DNA of 64,000 bases from Tetrahymena thermophila SB210 (Eukaryota > Ciliophora > Oligohymenophorea > Hymenostomatida > Tetrahymenidae). A model generated the notes under the pieces. That model was not told where the DNA came from and searched no databases. It saw only the letters and a list, made by a program, of their open reading frames with translations. Position numbers and translations under genes: made by a program. The stretch is taken from NCBI RefSeq assembly GCF_000189635.1, contig NW_002476373.1, forward strand, positions 60,862-124,861, in the 5' to 3' direction. This document shows, in pieces, positions 52,264 through 63,793 of this stretch. Numbering within the stretch: the first letter of the stretch is position 1; the number at the start of each line of letters is the position of its first letter.

Positions 52264-53292
52264 TCAAGCAGTGTTATTAATTTCACCGATAGAAGGAAGT
52301 TTATTATTCTTTAAGTAGTATTCGATGGTCTTTCTTAAATGAGCTTGAACTTCAGGGTATTCGTAAGCCAAATCAGAAATGTAAGAAACAGTGGTGTTAA
52401 CGGGTTGGGGTTTCATAGGAACTGTAGATTCCCAAGTAGACCAAGCCTTAGGATCTTATAAATGATCAACTTCGGGAGAGAAAACGATGATATCATCGGA
52501 ATTTTTCTTGAAACTTTCAGTTGGTCTTTAAGTAATATCAGTAGAGTCGTAACCGAATTTGAACTTGAAAATTTAATTGTTGACATCTAAAGTGACTTGA
52601 GTTTTAATTTATTCAAAGTCAAGGGTCTTGATGTATCCTTAGTTAATGGTGGTATAAATTTTAGCAGCACCTCCCATGACGACGCTGGAAACGAAGTGGG
52701 TACCGAAAGAGTTAATAACTTGGTTGTAAATGGTTTATTAGGTATCGCTAGCGGGGTTTCTGGCCATTCTGTTGAGGGCATCCAATGATTACTTGAACAT
52801 AGGATTTAATGGCATCAAGAAGGCAGGGGCGGTAGTCAAGGTATACATGGCCCAGTAAGATTAAGAAACTGAAACGGCCTTGTTATTTTAGGTAATTTCT
52901 TAGTGTAATTAGTCTAATTAGTGGTTAACATTGAGAGAGGGGGTGATCTCGGAGATAGTAAAACCAGCAGAAAAAGTGATTGATTCAGAGTATTTCTTTT
53001 AGAAATCAGAGAAAGAGTAAAAGATACCTTCGCATTGAGTTTCCTTTCTGATAGAAAGATCAGTAGCTTAGACAGCCATAGGGACCTTGTAAGTTTTTCC
53101 ATTCATAGTGTAGTCGTTTTCACCATTTGAAGGGTCAAATTAGAAAATAGGATACTTGCTCTAACCCAATTAATCGTTGAGGATCTTAGTACCATCGTAA
53201 CCACTCTTGATGTAATCAAGACCAGGTAAAACTTAGGCTTGAGTTAAGAGTAAAATGAATGAGAGGCAGATTAATGTTTTCTAAGAAAGCAT
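52264..53292 (-). CDS. secreted MACPF/perforin-domain protein, 342 residues
   Basis: Single exon, ATG at 53292, TGA at 52264-52266. The signal peptide is MLSQKTLICLSFILLLTQAQ. Near residue 196 is NSFGTHFVSSVVMGGAA, matching the MACPF signature (GTH followed by a GG), with the expected flanking helix and strand segments around it. The family (complement C9, perforin, apicomplexan and ciliate members) forms membrane-inserting oligomers; for this protein pore formation is inference. It is on the short side for a MACPF protein and shows no recognisable C-terminal targeting domain. Codon use differs sharply from its neighbours: many C-ending codons (AAC, GAC, ACC, TTC), fewer A/T-ending ones, as in highly expressed Tetrahymena genes. 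That composition produces apparent ORFs on the opposite strand which are shadows. Confidence 0.92.
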
Positions 53293-53477
53293 TTCACAGA
53301 TTTTTTTCTAATCTTAATTAATTTATACTTATTTTAAATTTTATATTCTTATCGCGAGATATTTATTCGCTTCTTGATATTCAGATTGTGGAAAATAGTA
53401 ATGAAGCAAAAAAATAATAAAAGAAACAAATAACAAAGAAAAAATAAACAAAGAAACAAATCTGTTTAAATTAATTT
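53293..53477. promoter_or_regulatory. short region upstream of the MACPF gene
   Basis: An AT-rich 185-bp stretch between the MACPF start codon (minus) and a possible divergent small ORF (plus). It includes GCGAGATATTTATTCGC at about 53352-53370, an imperfect inverted repeat. If the small ORF is real this is a bidirectional promoter. Confidence 0.4.
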
Positions 53478-53897
53478 ATGAGTGGGGAGTAAAGTTAAAA
53501 TTGGATTAAATTAAATTCGTGTTATTTATAATTAACAAAAGGGATTACGAAATACCATAAAAGTGTCCACAAACTAATTTTCTTGGAATTAAAGGAGAGT
53601 AATCTCAAATTAAGATTTAAAACAACAAATTAGATCGAATAATTTTAGCTAATAAGGAATTCGCAGCTGAAAAACAGAAATCGTAATCAAGAAATCAATT
53701 AATTTAATATTTCAAATAAATCTAATTTGGCAAAAGGGAATCACTCATAAATCTCTAAGCTAATTAATTTTGAATATTTATCAACTCTCAACAAAAATTT
53801 TCTAAGAAATGATAAGAAATTCAATATAATTAATTAGAATAGCAGAAGATAATAAAAGAAATTAATGACACTGAAGCATCAAATTTATTAAAAATGA
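53478..53897 (+). CDS. possible small hypothetical gene, 139 codons
   Basis: ATG at 53478 (MSGEQSQNWIKLNSCYLQ) to TGA at 53895-53897, basic and Asn/Gln-rich with no recognised domain. It is GC-richer than the surrounding spacer up to about 53760 and TGA-free, but a 139-codon frame without TGA is not rare in such AT-rich DNA. It could also be the 5' flank of the MACPF gene. No homologue is recognised. Confidence 0.3.
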
Positions 53898-55285
53898 AAA
53901 GGTTAAAAGAATAAATATCATTTAGAATAGATTTAGCACTTTAAAATATATTTTTGACTAGCCACTATTTAATTAAATTTATAAAAAAATTAACTATTCT
54001 ATTATTAAAATTAAAAATTTAATAAATTGACTTGTATGATATAGATTTAAACTCAATCTTCAAAGAATTTGAATGAATAAGAAGGTGAGGAAATTAGAAA
54101 TTTTAAATTTGCATAAGATTGTATTGGAAATGATGTAATTAATATAAAAGAAATAAATAAAATATCTTAGACAAACAATTATTTCTTTTTATTGACAGAT
54201 ATTAATTGTAACCTTCATATTTTATTTGTTTAACGAATTCAAGCCCCTATGTTAAAAAGTTGGTAGAACTAGGTAGTTGAGTTCTTTAAAAAAAACCAAC
54301 TCACAAATACGCATGTCAAGCAAATTAAAATTTATTAAAATAAGGTACTTAATTTTGAGTTTTTGGTAATGTCAGCCAGAAAATCTTGAAGAGTAACAAA
54401 TAAATAAATAAATTAAGATTGAATTATATTTATTTTTACTTATGAATTTTGAAAAAAAAAGTAGTAAGCTAAAATTCAATCAAAATAGAAAAGTCAAAAA
54501 TACTATTTATTTTTTTTAATGTAAAGAGGAATATGAATTACTAAGACAAAACTAGTTTTAGTTTACAAATTTAGCTTTTATTTCCAAATTAAATAATGAA
54601 AAGTAACTAGTTACATTACTATAGGTTAAATTTTCCACCCAATTTTTTTCTTACTATTTATTGAATATTTTATTCACGTTTGATTAAGAGTTACAATTTA
54701 TTTCTCTTTCATTATTATTTGTATTTATCTTTAAGCGTACAATCTCCAATTTCAGAAAGCAAGCAACTACCTTCTTATTCAGCTTCAATTTCTTTCCTTT
54801 ACCTTTTATTATTTATAATTAAATATCTTAGTAATTTATCAAATAATTTTATAAATGGATTAAATTTTATTTATTAAAATGATGAAAAGACAATTTAAAG
54901 AAAAAACATAAAATTTAACCATTTTTTTCAAATAATTTATTTATTCTTATATATTTATCGTTAAGATAAAAAAGTCTATTTTTTACCATTACAAAGAGCT
55001 TTTTTTAAAAAATAGTAAATTTTTTACTATTTTTATTTGAAAAAAGCTTTAATAAAATAAATTAAAAATAAAAAAAATATTATAATATATAAAACTATTA
55101 TAAAATAATTTAAAAGTATTAATTTTATTTTTAAAATTTTAAAAAAAGTTTTAAATGCCTAAATTAAATAAATTTTTATGTTTTATATAAATCTAATTTA
55201 TAGCTTATTAATAATAAATTAACAAATAAATATAAGAAGTGAATATAGATTTCTTAATTTAAATTTCATAATTAATCTCAATTTT
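53898..55285. other. spacer with one two-part hairpin
   Basis: AT-rich except at 54236-54320, where AGTTGG (54258-54263) pairs with CCAACT (54296-54301) and, inside it, AGAACT (54265-54270) pairs with AGTTCT (54280-54285). The asymmetric internal loop and the ACA-containing sequence just after the stem (CACAAATA) are reminiscent of an H/ACA-type hairpin, but this is only one hairpin. No coding region seen. Confidence 0.35.
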
Positions 55286-58250
55286 TCATTTATTAAATTT
55301 GTACTTATGAAACTATTGGCCAGTTTTCAATATTTATTCTATGTCAGCTATTTAATAATAAAAATATTATTTTTTTAATTAAATTAATTATTAAAAATTT
55401 TTACAAAATTCAATTTCTTTAGGAAAATTCATGGTTAAGCTTGTGTTTTAATTCTATGAGGTGACTTCTCTTTTTGAAATTATAAACTAATAAACCTGAA
55501 TAAAAAGCTTAAAGTATATCAATATTGAGGAAATTATATTGACAGTTTACCACGAAAAAATAATAATTATTATTAGTATGTCTTACAATGTTAGTTGAGC
55601 ATAGATTAAGTTATTAAAATATTATTCTTATGTTTATTATTTATTTAAAAATGCTACTGTAATTGTAAGCATCATCATGAATAATATTTCTGATAGTATT
55701 ACATAAGCTCTCTTAATTTTTTACTCGAAAATTTTGAAGTAAATCTATACTATGACAAATATTAAGCTAATTGTAATTAAACTTATTAATCCATAATAAT
55801 TATAATATTAGTTAATCACAATTGTTGCACATATTTTTCTTACTTCTAGAGAAAACCAAATATAAAGTTTTAGTTTTGACTTTTAACAAATATCTTTTGT
55901 TATAAATAAATATTTTAAAGAATCTTTTTCTTTATCAGAATTCTAATTTTGATGAATTTTAAATTAGAACGTAAAAATGAATAAAAAAATTATATTAATC
56001 ATAATACTAAATGACAAAAGATAAATATAAACTTTTGAAGAACTCTGATCTTAATTACTAAGAGAAAAGAAGTAAGATATTATCATAAATATTCCAAATG
56101 TGGTTAGAAACCTACCAGCTAATATTAAGATATTTCTTATTATTACAATCAAAGTTTTAAATTGAAACTTTTTGATGAATATTTCTAATATAATTAACAA
56201 GACTTCAAGTGTTAATAATATTAATGATGTAAATATTAAATTTGCTTTCATTTAATCAGAATCAATATTTTCAGTTTAGTAATTGAAAAATAAATTGAAA
56301 ATATTAAAGCTTTTTAGTAATTCTTATTTTAAGTTTTTACCTACTACTATTTATTTAAGGCTTAGAATTCCAATTTATTGTTGAAGAAGTACTGAATAGC
56401 TTAAGAATGATTAAATTGGCATCAAAATCAGAGGTAGTTAAATGCCTATAGATGCTTGCAAGTATTTTATTAAGAAATTCGCAATATTATTGCTAATTGG
56501 ACTTGGAATTAGTTCACAATCTTATTTTTCTGATTCTTAGTATCCTTCAATACAGTCGCATGTATTTGTTTAATTATTTAGTTATCGAGTTTTTGATTTG
56601 CAAGAAGTGCATGAATTCTAAGATCCAGGCTTAGAACAAGTAGAGCAGTTTATATGACATGGTACTGTTTCATCGTATTATTAGCATGTTGTACTATTTC
56701 GACATATGATACAATATTTAGGGCAAGTTTAGAGACATTGATTATCTGAATTTGCGTACTTACCACTATATTTATTGAATTAATAATTAATCAAATGATT
56801 GGTTTTTATCAAACAATTTATAAAACTTAAAAAATTACTTGGCGCAAAAAGTGCAGATTCCTTGGTGCAGAAAATAACCTTAATCGCAGACTACGCATTC
56901 GGGACTATTTTAACTTACAGACTAACAGTTTTTTTATTAGGGACGAAGAATACATATTCTTTGCAGAATATTGTAATAGTAAGATGAATTTTCACATGTG
57001 CAAATTAATTGGGAATTTTTTATTTGGCAGGAGCTTAGACATTATCCATTAGCATCGCAGTAGTTTTTGCATGTAGATTTACATTTTTAACAATTGTAAA
57101 GGTTGTCATTTACATATTAGCAATTAGTTTATAATGGGAATTCTGTTTAACATAGGTTATTATAAAGAAATTATTAAGTAGAAGTACAACATTAGGTTTA
57201 TGACGGTCCAACGCAGATGTTGCAAGATGAATCGCAAGGAGAACATATAAAAATATTCCTAATTGAATCTTAAGCTTTGAAATATCCATCAGGACATTGA
57301 GAAATACAAGCATCGTTAAAACTAATCTGCTTATCTGTGTAACTTAATTAACAATTAATCATTTGAAATTATAAGGTCTAAATTTTGAGTTTTTAATTGA
57401 GCTACTAGCAGCTCTAATATTAACTTACAGTTTAATTAAAAAAAATTTTGTAATTTAAAGTACCATTATCAGTTTAAATGCCTGAAATCCCATACAATGT
57501 GTTATTTAAATCAGTTCCCAGTGTAAAATTTTTGTAAATCCAACAAGTGTATTCTATATTATTAATTTTTTAGTTGAATTAAGAATAATTAGCCTGAGAA
57601 GTAACAAAATAGGTTTTAAGTTGAGAGAATATTCTATAATATAGGTCTGGTTTAGGTTAGTATTATTCGCGTGGGTAGCTTATATAATTTATATCTAATT
57701 CCATAGGCAATTATGAAAATAGAAAAGTAAAATTAAATGAGTTAGAAGAATTTGCTATTGGAAGTGTGTTTATATAAAATGGAGAACTGTTCTCTTAAGA
57801 AAATCCTGTTAAGAATGAATGTGCAATTAAACCTTAAGTAGAATTAGAAAATGAGTCATTATAACTATATAAATTACTTATGTTTAAAAAGCTCTTATTT
57901 ATTATATTAATTTGCTTTATCTTAACATTTTGCAAGCATATTTCAGCTAATTTAACACAAATTTTACCAAAACCTTAACTATTTAATATTATTTAGTTGT
58001 TTTTCTATTAAATTTAAATGCTATAAGTAGGTTAAATATAATAAGATTAATAGCTACTAATAAGATAATTTTTTTAAAAGGGACAACTTTCTATTTATTA
58101 AAGTAAAATAGTGCTCTTTTATCCGTCGATACAAGCATCTTAAATAGTAACATTGTTATTCCAGATACTTGTGTAATGCTATGCATAGCAATTATGCAAG
58201 AATTATATGCTTAATAAAATATAAGATATTGTAGTTAAAAATATATTCAT
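55286..58250 (-). CDS. Cys-rich receptor-like multi-TM surface protein, 963 residues
   Basis: Two exons, 58250-56839 and 56765-55286, with a 73-bp GT-AG intron, joined in phase. The signal peptide is MNIFLTTISYILLSIQFLHN with CYA at the likely cleavage site. Residues about 25-300 form an Asn/Ser-rich ectodomain with N-glycosylation-type NxS/T sites. Residues about 305-550 are furin/growth-factor-receptor-like Cys repeats: DACISQCPDGYF, CSPCDSSCNICVG, CHINCSTCSKPGSQNSCTSC and a final CDCIEGYQ. From about residue 560 there are several hydrophobic helices (LPLILMPIQSFLSYSVLL, FTSLILLTLEVLLIIL, ILILAGRFLTTFGIFMII, GLISLITISLIFVIVQIY and others) and a short charged tail. The architecture resembles the large family of ciliate Cys-rich membrane proteins; ligand and signalling partner are unknown. 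Related in plan but not in sequence to the giant proteins at 19-29 and 38-49 kb. Confidence 0.88.
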
Positions 58251-59371
58251 TTGCTTTTGATTTTTTAAATTCTTCTATTTAAATATTATATTTTATTTAC
58301 TTATTAAACAAAGTTTAAGAAATAAACAATTAAAAATATATATAGATTTTGGCTATTTATTTTACACTTTAAAGAATTTACTGAAATTAAAAAATACATT
58401 TGAATGGTATTAAATTAATTTATTTAAAGCATCTTTAATTAAAATTTCAAGCTAATTTACAATTTGAGAAAAGACTTTACATTAATTTTTACCTTAATAT
58501 TCAATGGAAGTATATTTTAAATTTAACTAACATATCCATTAATTCTATTCAATTTTTGTTAATTGAGGATTATTTTATTTAATAGAGAGATACACAGTGA
58601 TAGGTTGGTTACACTTATAACTACATAGGTACTCTTCTATAAAGAGGGATAACTTATTTCTAAATTTTACTCTCCTTATTGAAAAATTATCCTTATTAAA
58701 AAGTATAAAAAAATGACATTTATATATAATATATAAAAAAGTTGTTATTTTTCTCTTAATATTATTACTATTTTAAGAATACATTATTTATTTAAATTAA
58801 TAGAAATTCAGGGGTTGCAATATGTAACCCCTATTATTCCTTAATATTATAGAGGATAATATTGAAGATTAAAAGCTTTGGTTTTTTGTTAAAATGATGC
58901 ATTATTTAAAGAAATAAATTTATCTACCTATCTATATTTTAGGTTAAATTATCTAATTACGAAATATCATATAATAAAAAATAACCTATTATTTTCTATT
59001 ATTCAAATATTTAATATTTATTCATCAATTTTTCACCACTATTTTATCATCCATAGAAATGTATTTTTTTAAAAACTAATCTTTTTGATTTAAGACACTT
59101 GCTTATTACTTTAAATCGTTTTGATTCATTTATATATTTTTTACTTTTATATGTTATTAAATTAAAATATTAAATTGAATAAAATTTTTTAATTAAAAAT
59201 TATATTTAAAAATTGTTAATAAATAAATAAATAAAAGATTAGCAGAATAAAAAAGATAAAGAAAATAAATAAAAACTTAATAAATAAATAAATTAAAAGA
59301 GTTTATATTGTTTTAAATTCATTTTTATATCTAAAAATATCACAAGTACAAACAAATAAACTTTTTTTTAC
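58251..59371. other. spacer between Cys-rich gene and LRR array
   Basis: Should contain the promoter of the Cys-rich gene. A hairpin with GGGGTT and AACCCC arms lies at 58811-58831. The 3' end of the LRR gene (last exon and TGA) should lie here or overlap, but I could not identify it. Otherwise only AT-rich sequence. Confidence 0.45.
58811..58831. other. hairpin with telomere-unit arms (GGGGTT/AACCCC)
   Basis: GGGGTTGCAATATGTAACCCC is an inverted repeat whose arms each equal one Tetrahymena telomere unit (GGGGTT). It is a single unit per arm, so probably a chance or regulatory palindrome rather than a telomere remnant. Confidence 0.4.
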
Positions 59372-59929
59372 CTAAGATAAAGCTTCAAATTTAAGAGATG
59401 AGTGCAATTTGCTAAAGCAGAACCTAAGTCTGATGAACCTTAATCACCAATTTTATTGAAACTTTTTAAATATTGAAGAAAAAAAAACATATAATTAATT
59501 AGTTATTTTAAGGAAAAAACATAAAATAATAAGAAATGAATTAATAAATAATAAAAAAAAATTTTAAAAACAAAAAAATGAGTTAAATTAAAAAAGGTAG
59601 AAGAAGAAAAAAAATACAAGTATAATAAATAATAAAAAGAAAAATAAATTAACATAAAGCTAATAACCTTACAAATTAAAAGAGTTATTTGTAATTTTTT
59701 AAATTCATTTTTATAACTAAAATTATCACAATCAAAAATAAATAAACTTTTTTTACCTAAGATCAAGTATTAAGCTTGAGAGATTAGTGTAATTTACTAA
59801 AGCAGAACCTAAGCCTGATGCACCTTAATCAATAATTTAATTTTTCCTTATTAAATATTGAAGAAAAAATATCAAATAATAAGAAATTAATTAATAAATA
59901 ATAAAATAAAATATTAAAAATAAAAAATC

Positions 59930-59960
<31 letters not shown>

Positions 59961-62900
59961 AAAAAAAAACAAACACAAATAAAAGAAAAATAAATCAAAT
60001 AAAAGATAATAAACAAATTAAAAGAGTTAATTTTTTTTTAAATTAATTTTTATAAATAAAAATATCACAATCCAATCCAAAACAAAACAAATAAACTGTT
60101 TTTACCTAAGATAAAGTGTCAAATTTGAGAGATTAGTGCAATTTGATAAAGCAAAACCTAAGCCTGATGCACCTGTTGCACCAATTTAGTTATCACTTTT
60201 TAAATATTGAAGAAATAATATATAATTAATTAGTTATTTAGAAGGGAAAATGAAGAAAAAATTTGAAATAATAAGAAATGAATTAATAAATAATAAAATT
60301 TGTTGAAAATAAAATAATGAATTAAATTTAGAGAAATAAAAGAAGAAAAAACACAATTACAAATGAAAAAGATAAATAAAAAGCTAACAAATAAACAAAT
60401 TAAAAGAGTTGTATTGTTTTCAATTCAATTTTATAAGTAAAAATATCACAATTCCAAACAATTAAACTGAATTTACATAAAAATAAGTGTCAAATTTGAG
60501 AGAGTAGTGCAATTTGCTAAAGCATAACCTAAGACTGATACACCTTCATCACCAATAAAATTTCTACTTTTTAAATATTGAAGATAAAGTATGAAGTAAT
60601 AGGATGGGTTAAATTAAGAAAAAAAGAAGAAAAAAAAGTTAATAAACAAATTAAAAGAGTTAAATTGTATTAAATTCATTTTTATAACTTAAAATATCTC
60701 AATTCAAAACAAATAAACTATTTTTACTAAAGATCAAGTTTCAAAATTGAGAGATTAGTGCAATTTGCTATAGCTAAACCTAAGCCTGATACACCTTAAT
60801 CACCAATTTAATTGTCACTTTTTAAATATGGAAGAAAAAATATCTAATTAATTAGTTATTTAGAAGGAAAAAATGAAGAAGAAATTTAATAAAAGCAAAT
60901 GTTGAAAATATAATAATTAGTTAATTCAAGAGAAAGAGAAGAAGGAAAAACACTAATATAATAAAAATTAATTAAATAAAAAGCTAATAAACATACAAAT
61001 AAAAAGATCTATTTTATTTTAAATTAATTTTCATAACTAAAAATATCACAATCCAAAACAAATAAAGTGTTTTTACTAAAGATCAAGTGTTAAATTTGAG
61101 ATATTAATGCAATTTGCTAAAGCAGAACCTAAGTCTGATGCACCTATTGCACCAATTTAATTCGATCTTTTTAAATATTAAAGAAAAAATATATAATTTA
61201 TTAAGTTATTTAGAAGGAAAAAGTGAAGAAAAATATGAAATAATTGGAAATAAATTAATAAATGATAAAAGAAAATGCTGAAAATAAATAATGAGTTATA
61301 TTAAGAAAGATAGAAGAAGAAAATAAATACAAGTACAATAAAAAAGAAAAAGAAAAATCAATTAAATAAAAAGCTAACAAAGATACAAATTAAATAGTTT
61401 TTTTTTTAGATTCATTTTTATAACTTTAAATATCACAATACAAAATAAATAAATTGTTATTACCTAAGATCAAGTGTCAAATTCTAGAGATTAGTATAAT
61501 TTGCTAAAGCAGAACCTAAGCCTGATGCACCTATTGCACCAATTTAATTCAATCTTTTTAAATATTGTAGAAAAAGTAAAAAATTAATTAATAAGTTATT
61601 TAGTAAGATATAAGTGAAGAAAAAATATGAAATGAATTAATTAATAAATAAAAGAAGCAAATGTTGAAAATAAAAAAATGGGTTAAATTAAGAAAGATAG
61701 AAGAAAAAAAAATACAAGTACACCAGAACAAGTAAAGTAAAATAAATTATATAAAAAGCTAATAAACAATTAAATTAAAATAATTTTTTTGTTTAAATTC
61801 ATTTTTATTACTAAAAATATCACAATCCAAAACAAATGAATTTACTGAAGATATAGCGTCATATTTGAAAGATTAGTGTTATTTGCTAAAGAAGGACCTA
61901 AGCCTGATGCAGATATTTAGAAGTAAAAAACGAAGAAAAAAAAAGAAATAATAAGAAATGAATTACTCTAAATCCTCATTAATTAAGAGCCACATAAATT
62001 AATGGCCAAAAAATATTTTTTATGGAAATGATTTTACATTTTATTTTTATCAAATTTTCAGGCTCTTTAAAAAGTGAGGAAACTGGGTGTATGCAAAATA
62101 ATCAAAAAAACAAAAAAAAAAATAAATAAATCTTAAATTTATCTTTAGTCTTTTCATTATTAATTATGAGAACGAAAATGATTGTACACCTAAAAAATAC
62201 ATAATTAAATATATATATAAACATTAAAAATAAAATTAATTTTAAGTCGTATTCTGAGTGCATTTACATGTGCGAGTATTTCTATTCTATTCTATCACCA
62301 ATTTAATTTCTACTTTTTAAAAATTGAAGAAAAAATATATAATTATTTAAATAGCTATTGAGAAGGAAAAAATTGAAAAAAAAAATGAAATAATAAGAAA
62401 TGGATTATTAAATAATAAAAGCAAATATTGAAAATATAAAATGAGTTAAATTAAGAAAAAATAGAAGAAAAAAAACATAAGTTCAATAAAAAATAAAAAG
62501 AAAAGTAAATCAAATAAATGCTAATAAACTTTTTATAACTAAAAATATCATAATCCAAAACAAATAAACTGTTTTTACTAAAGATCAAGAGTTAAATTTG
62601 AGAGATTAATGCAATTTTTTAAAGCAAAACCTAAGCCTGATACACCTACTGCACTTATTTAATTATCTCTTTTTAAATTATAGAAGAAAAAATATAAATA
62701 ATTTATTTATTTAGAAGAAAAAATATGAAATAATAAGAAATGAATAAATAAATAAATAATAAAATCAAATGTTCAAAATAAAAAAACAAGCTAAATTAAG
62801 AGAGATAGAAGAAGAAAAAACATAAATACAATAAAAAAGAAAATAAATTAAATAAAAAGTTAACAAATAAACAAATTAAAAGAGTTAAATTGCTTTAAAT

Positions 62901-63793
62901 TGATTTTAAAAGCTAAAATATCACAATTCTAAATATTTTTACCCAAGATTAAGCTTCAAATTTGAGAGATTAGTGCATTTTACTAAAGCATTACTTAAAT
63001 GTAATGCTCCCTAATCATTAATTTAATTTCTACTAATTAAATATGAAGAAAAAACATATAATTAATTAGTTATTTAAAACAAAAAAGATGAAGAAAAAAT
63101 ATAAAATAATAAGAAATCAAATAATAAATAAACAATAAAAGAAAATATTGAAAATTAAAAATGAATTAAAAAAAAAAGTGAAAGAAAAAATACAAAGAAA
63201 AATTAAGCTAATAAATAAAAAGCAGCTAAGAAATATACAAATTAAAATCTTAGTTATATTGTTTTAAATTCATTTTTAGAACTAAAATTATTATAATCCA
63301 AAACAAAAACACGGTTTTTACTAAAGATCAAGTATCAAACTCGAGAGATTAGAGCAATTTGTTAAAGCAAAACCTAAGCCTAATACACCTGTTGCACTAA
63401 TTTAATTCATTCTTTTTAAAAATTGAAGAAAATATATATAATTAGTTAGTTATTTAGAAGGGAAAAATGAACAAAAAAATATAAAATAATTAGAAATGAA
63501 TTAATAAATAAATAAATAAATAAATAATTAAAGCAAATGTTGCAAATAAAAAATGAGTTAGAATAAAACACAAGTACAATAAAAAATAAAAAGAAAAATA
63601 AATTAAATAAAAGCTAATTAATAAATCAAAAGAATTATAATGTTTTAAATTCATTTTTATAACTAAAAATATCACAATCCCAAACAAATAAACTGTTTTT
63701 ACCCCAAGATAAAGCTTCAAATCTAAGAGATTAGTGCAATTTGCTAAAGCAGAACCTAAGCCTGATGCACTTTGATCACAAATTTAATTTTTA
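59372..63793 (-). repeat. 12-13 tandem exon-plus-intron repeats, usually 350-390 bp
   Basis: Start-to-start distances of successive exons are mostly 349-387 bp (one is 251). Not only exons but introns are repeated: a segment reading TTAAATTCATTTTTATAACT, then AAAAATATCACAATCCAAAACAAAT-like sequence, precedes nearly every donor site on the plus strand, and GAAGGAAAAAATGAAGAAAAAAT-like sequence follows most exons. The array therefore grew by unequal exchange of whole exon-intron units. A GATA microsatellite (about 59933-59959) is present in one unit. Confidence 0.85.

Noticed and set aside
52587..53102. Standard-code ORFs of about 62-64 codons on both strands over this stretch
   Set aside because: The minus-strand MACPF gene read with TAA/TAG as Gln explains the sequence continuously; these are fragments in other frames.
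54680..54877. 65-codon standard-code ORF of hydrophobic residues
   Set aside because: AT-rich composition, no conserved context or start signal; likely chance.
56323..56340. 18-bp GTAAAA...TAAG segment looking like a tiny intron in the Cys-rich gene
   Set aside because: It is a multiple of three with no TGA, and reading through keeps the same frame; no splicing is needed.
57110..57313. 67-codon standard-code ORF (minus strand) of hydrophobic composition
   Set aside because: It is an alternative frame of the Cys-rich gene; the frame with regular Cys pairs is open through the whole region.
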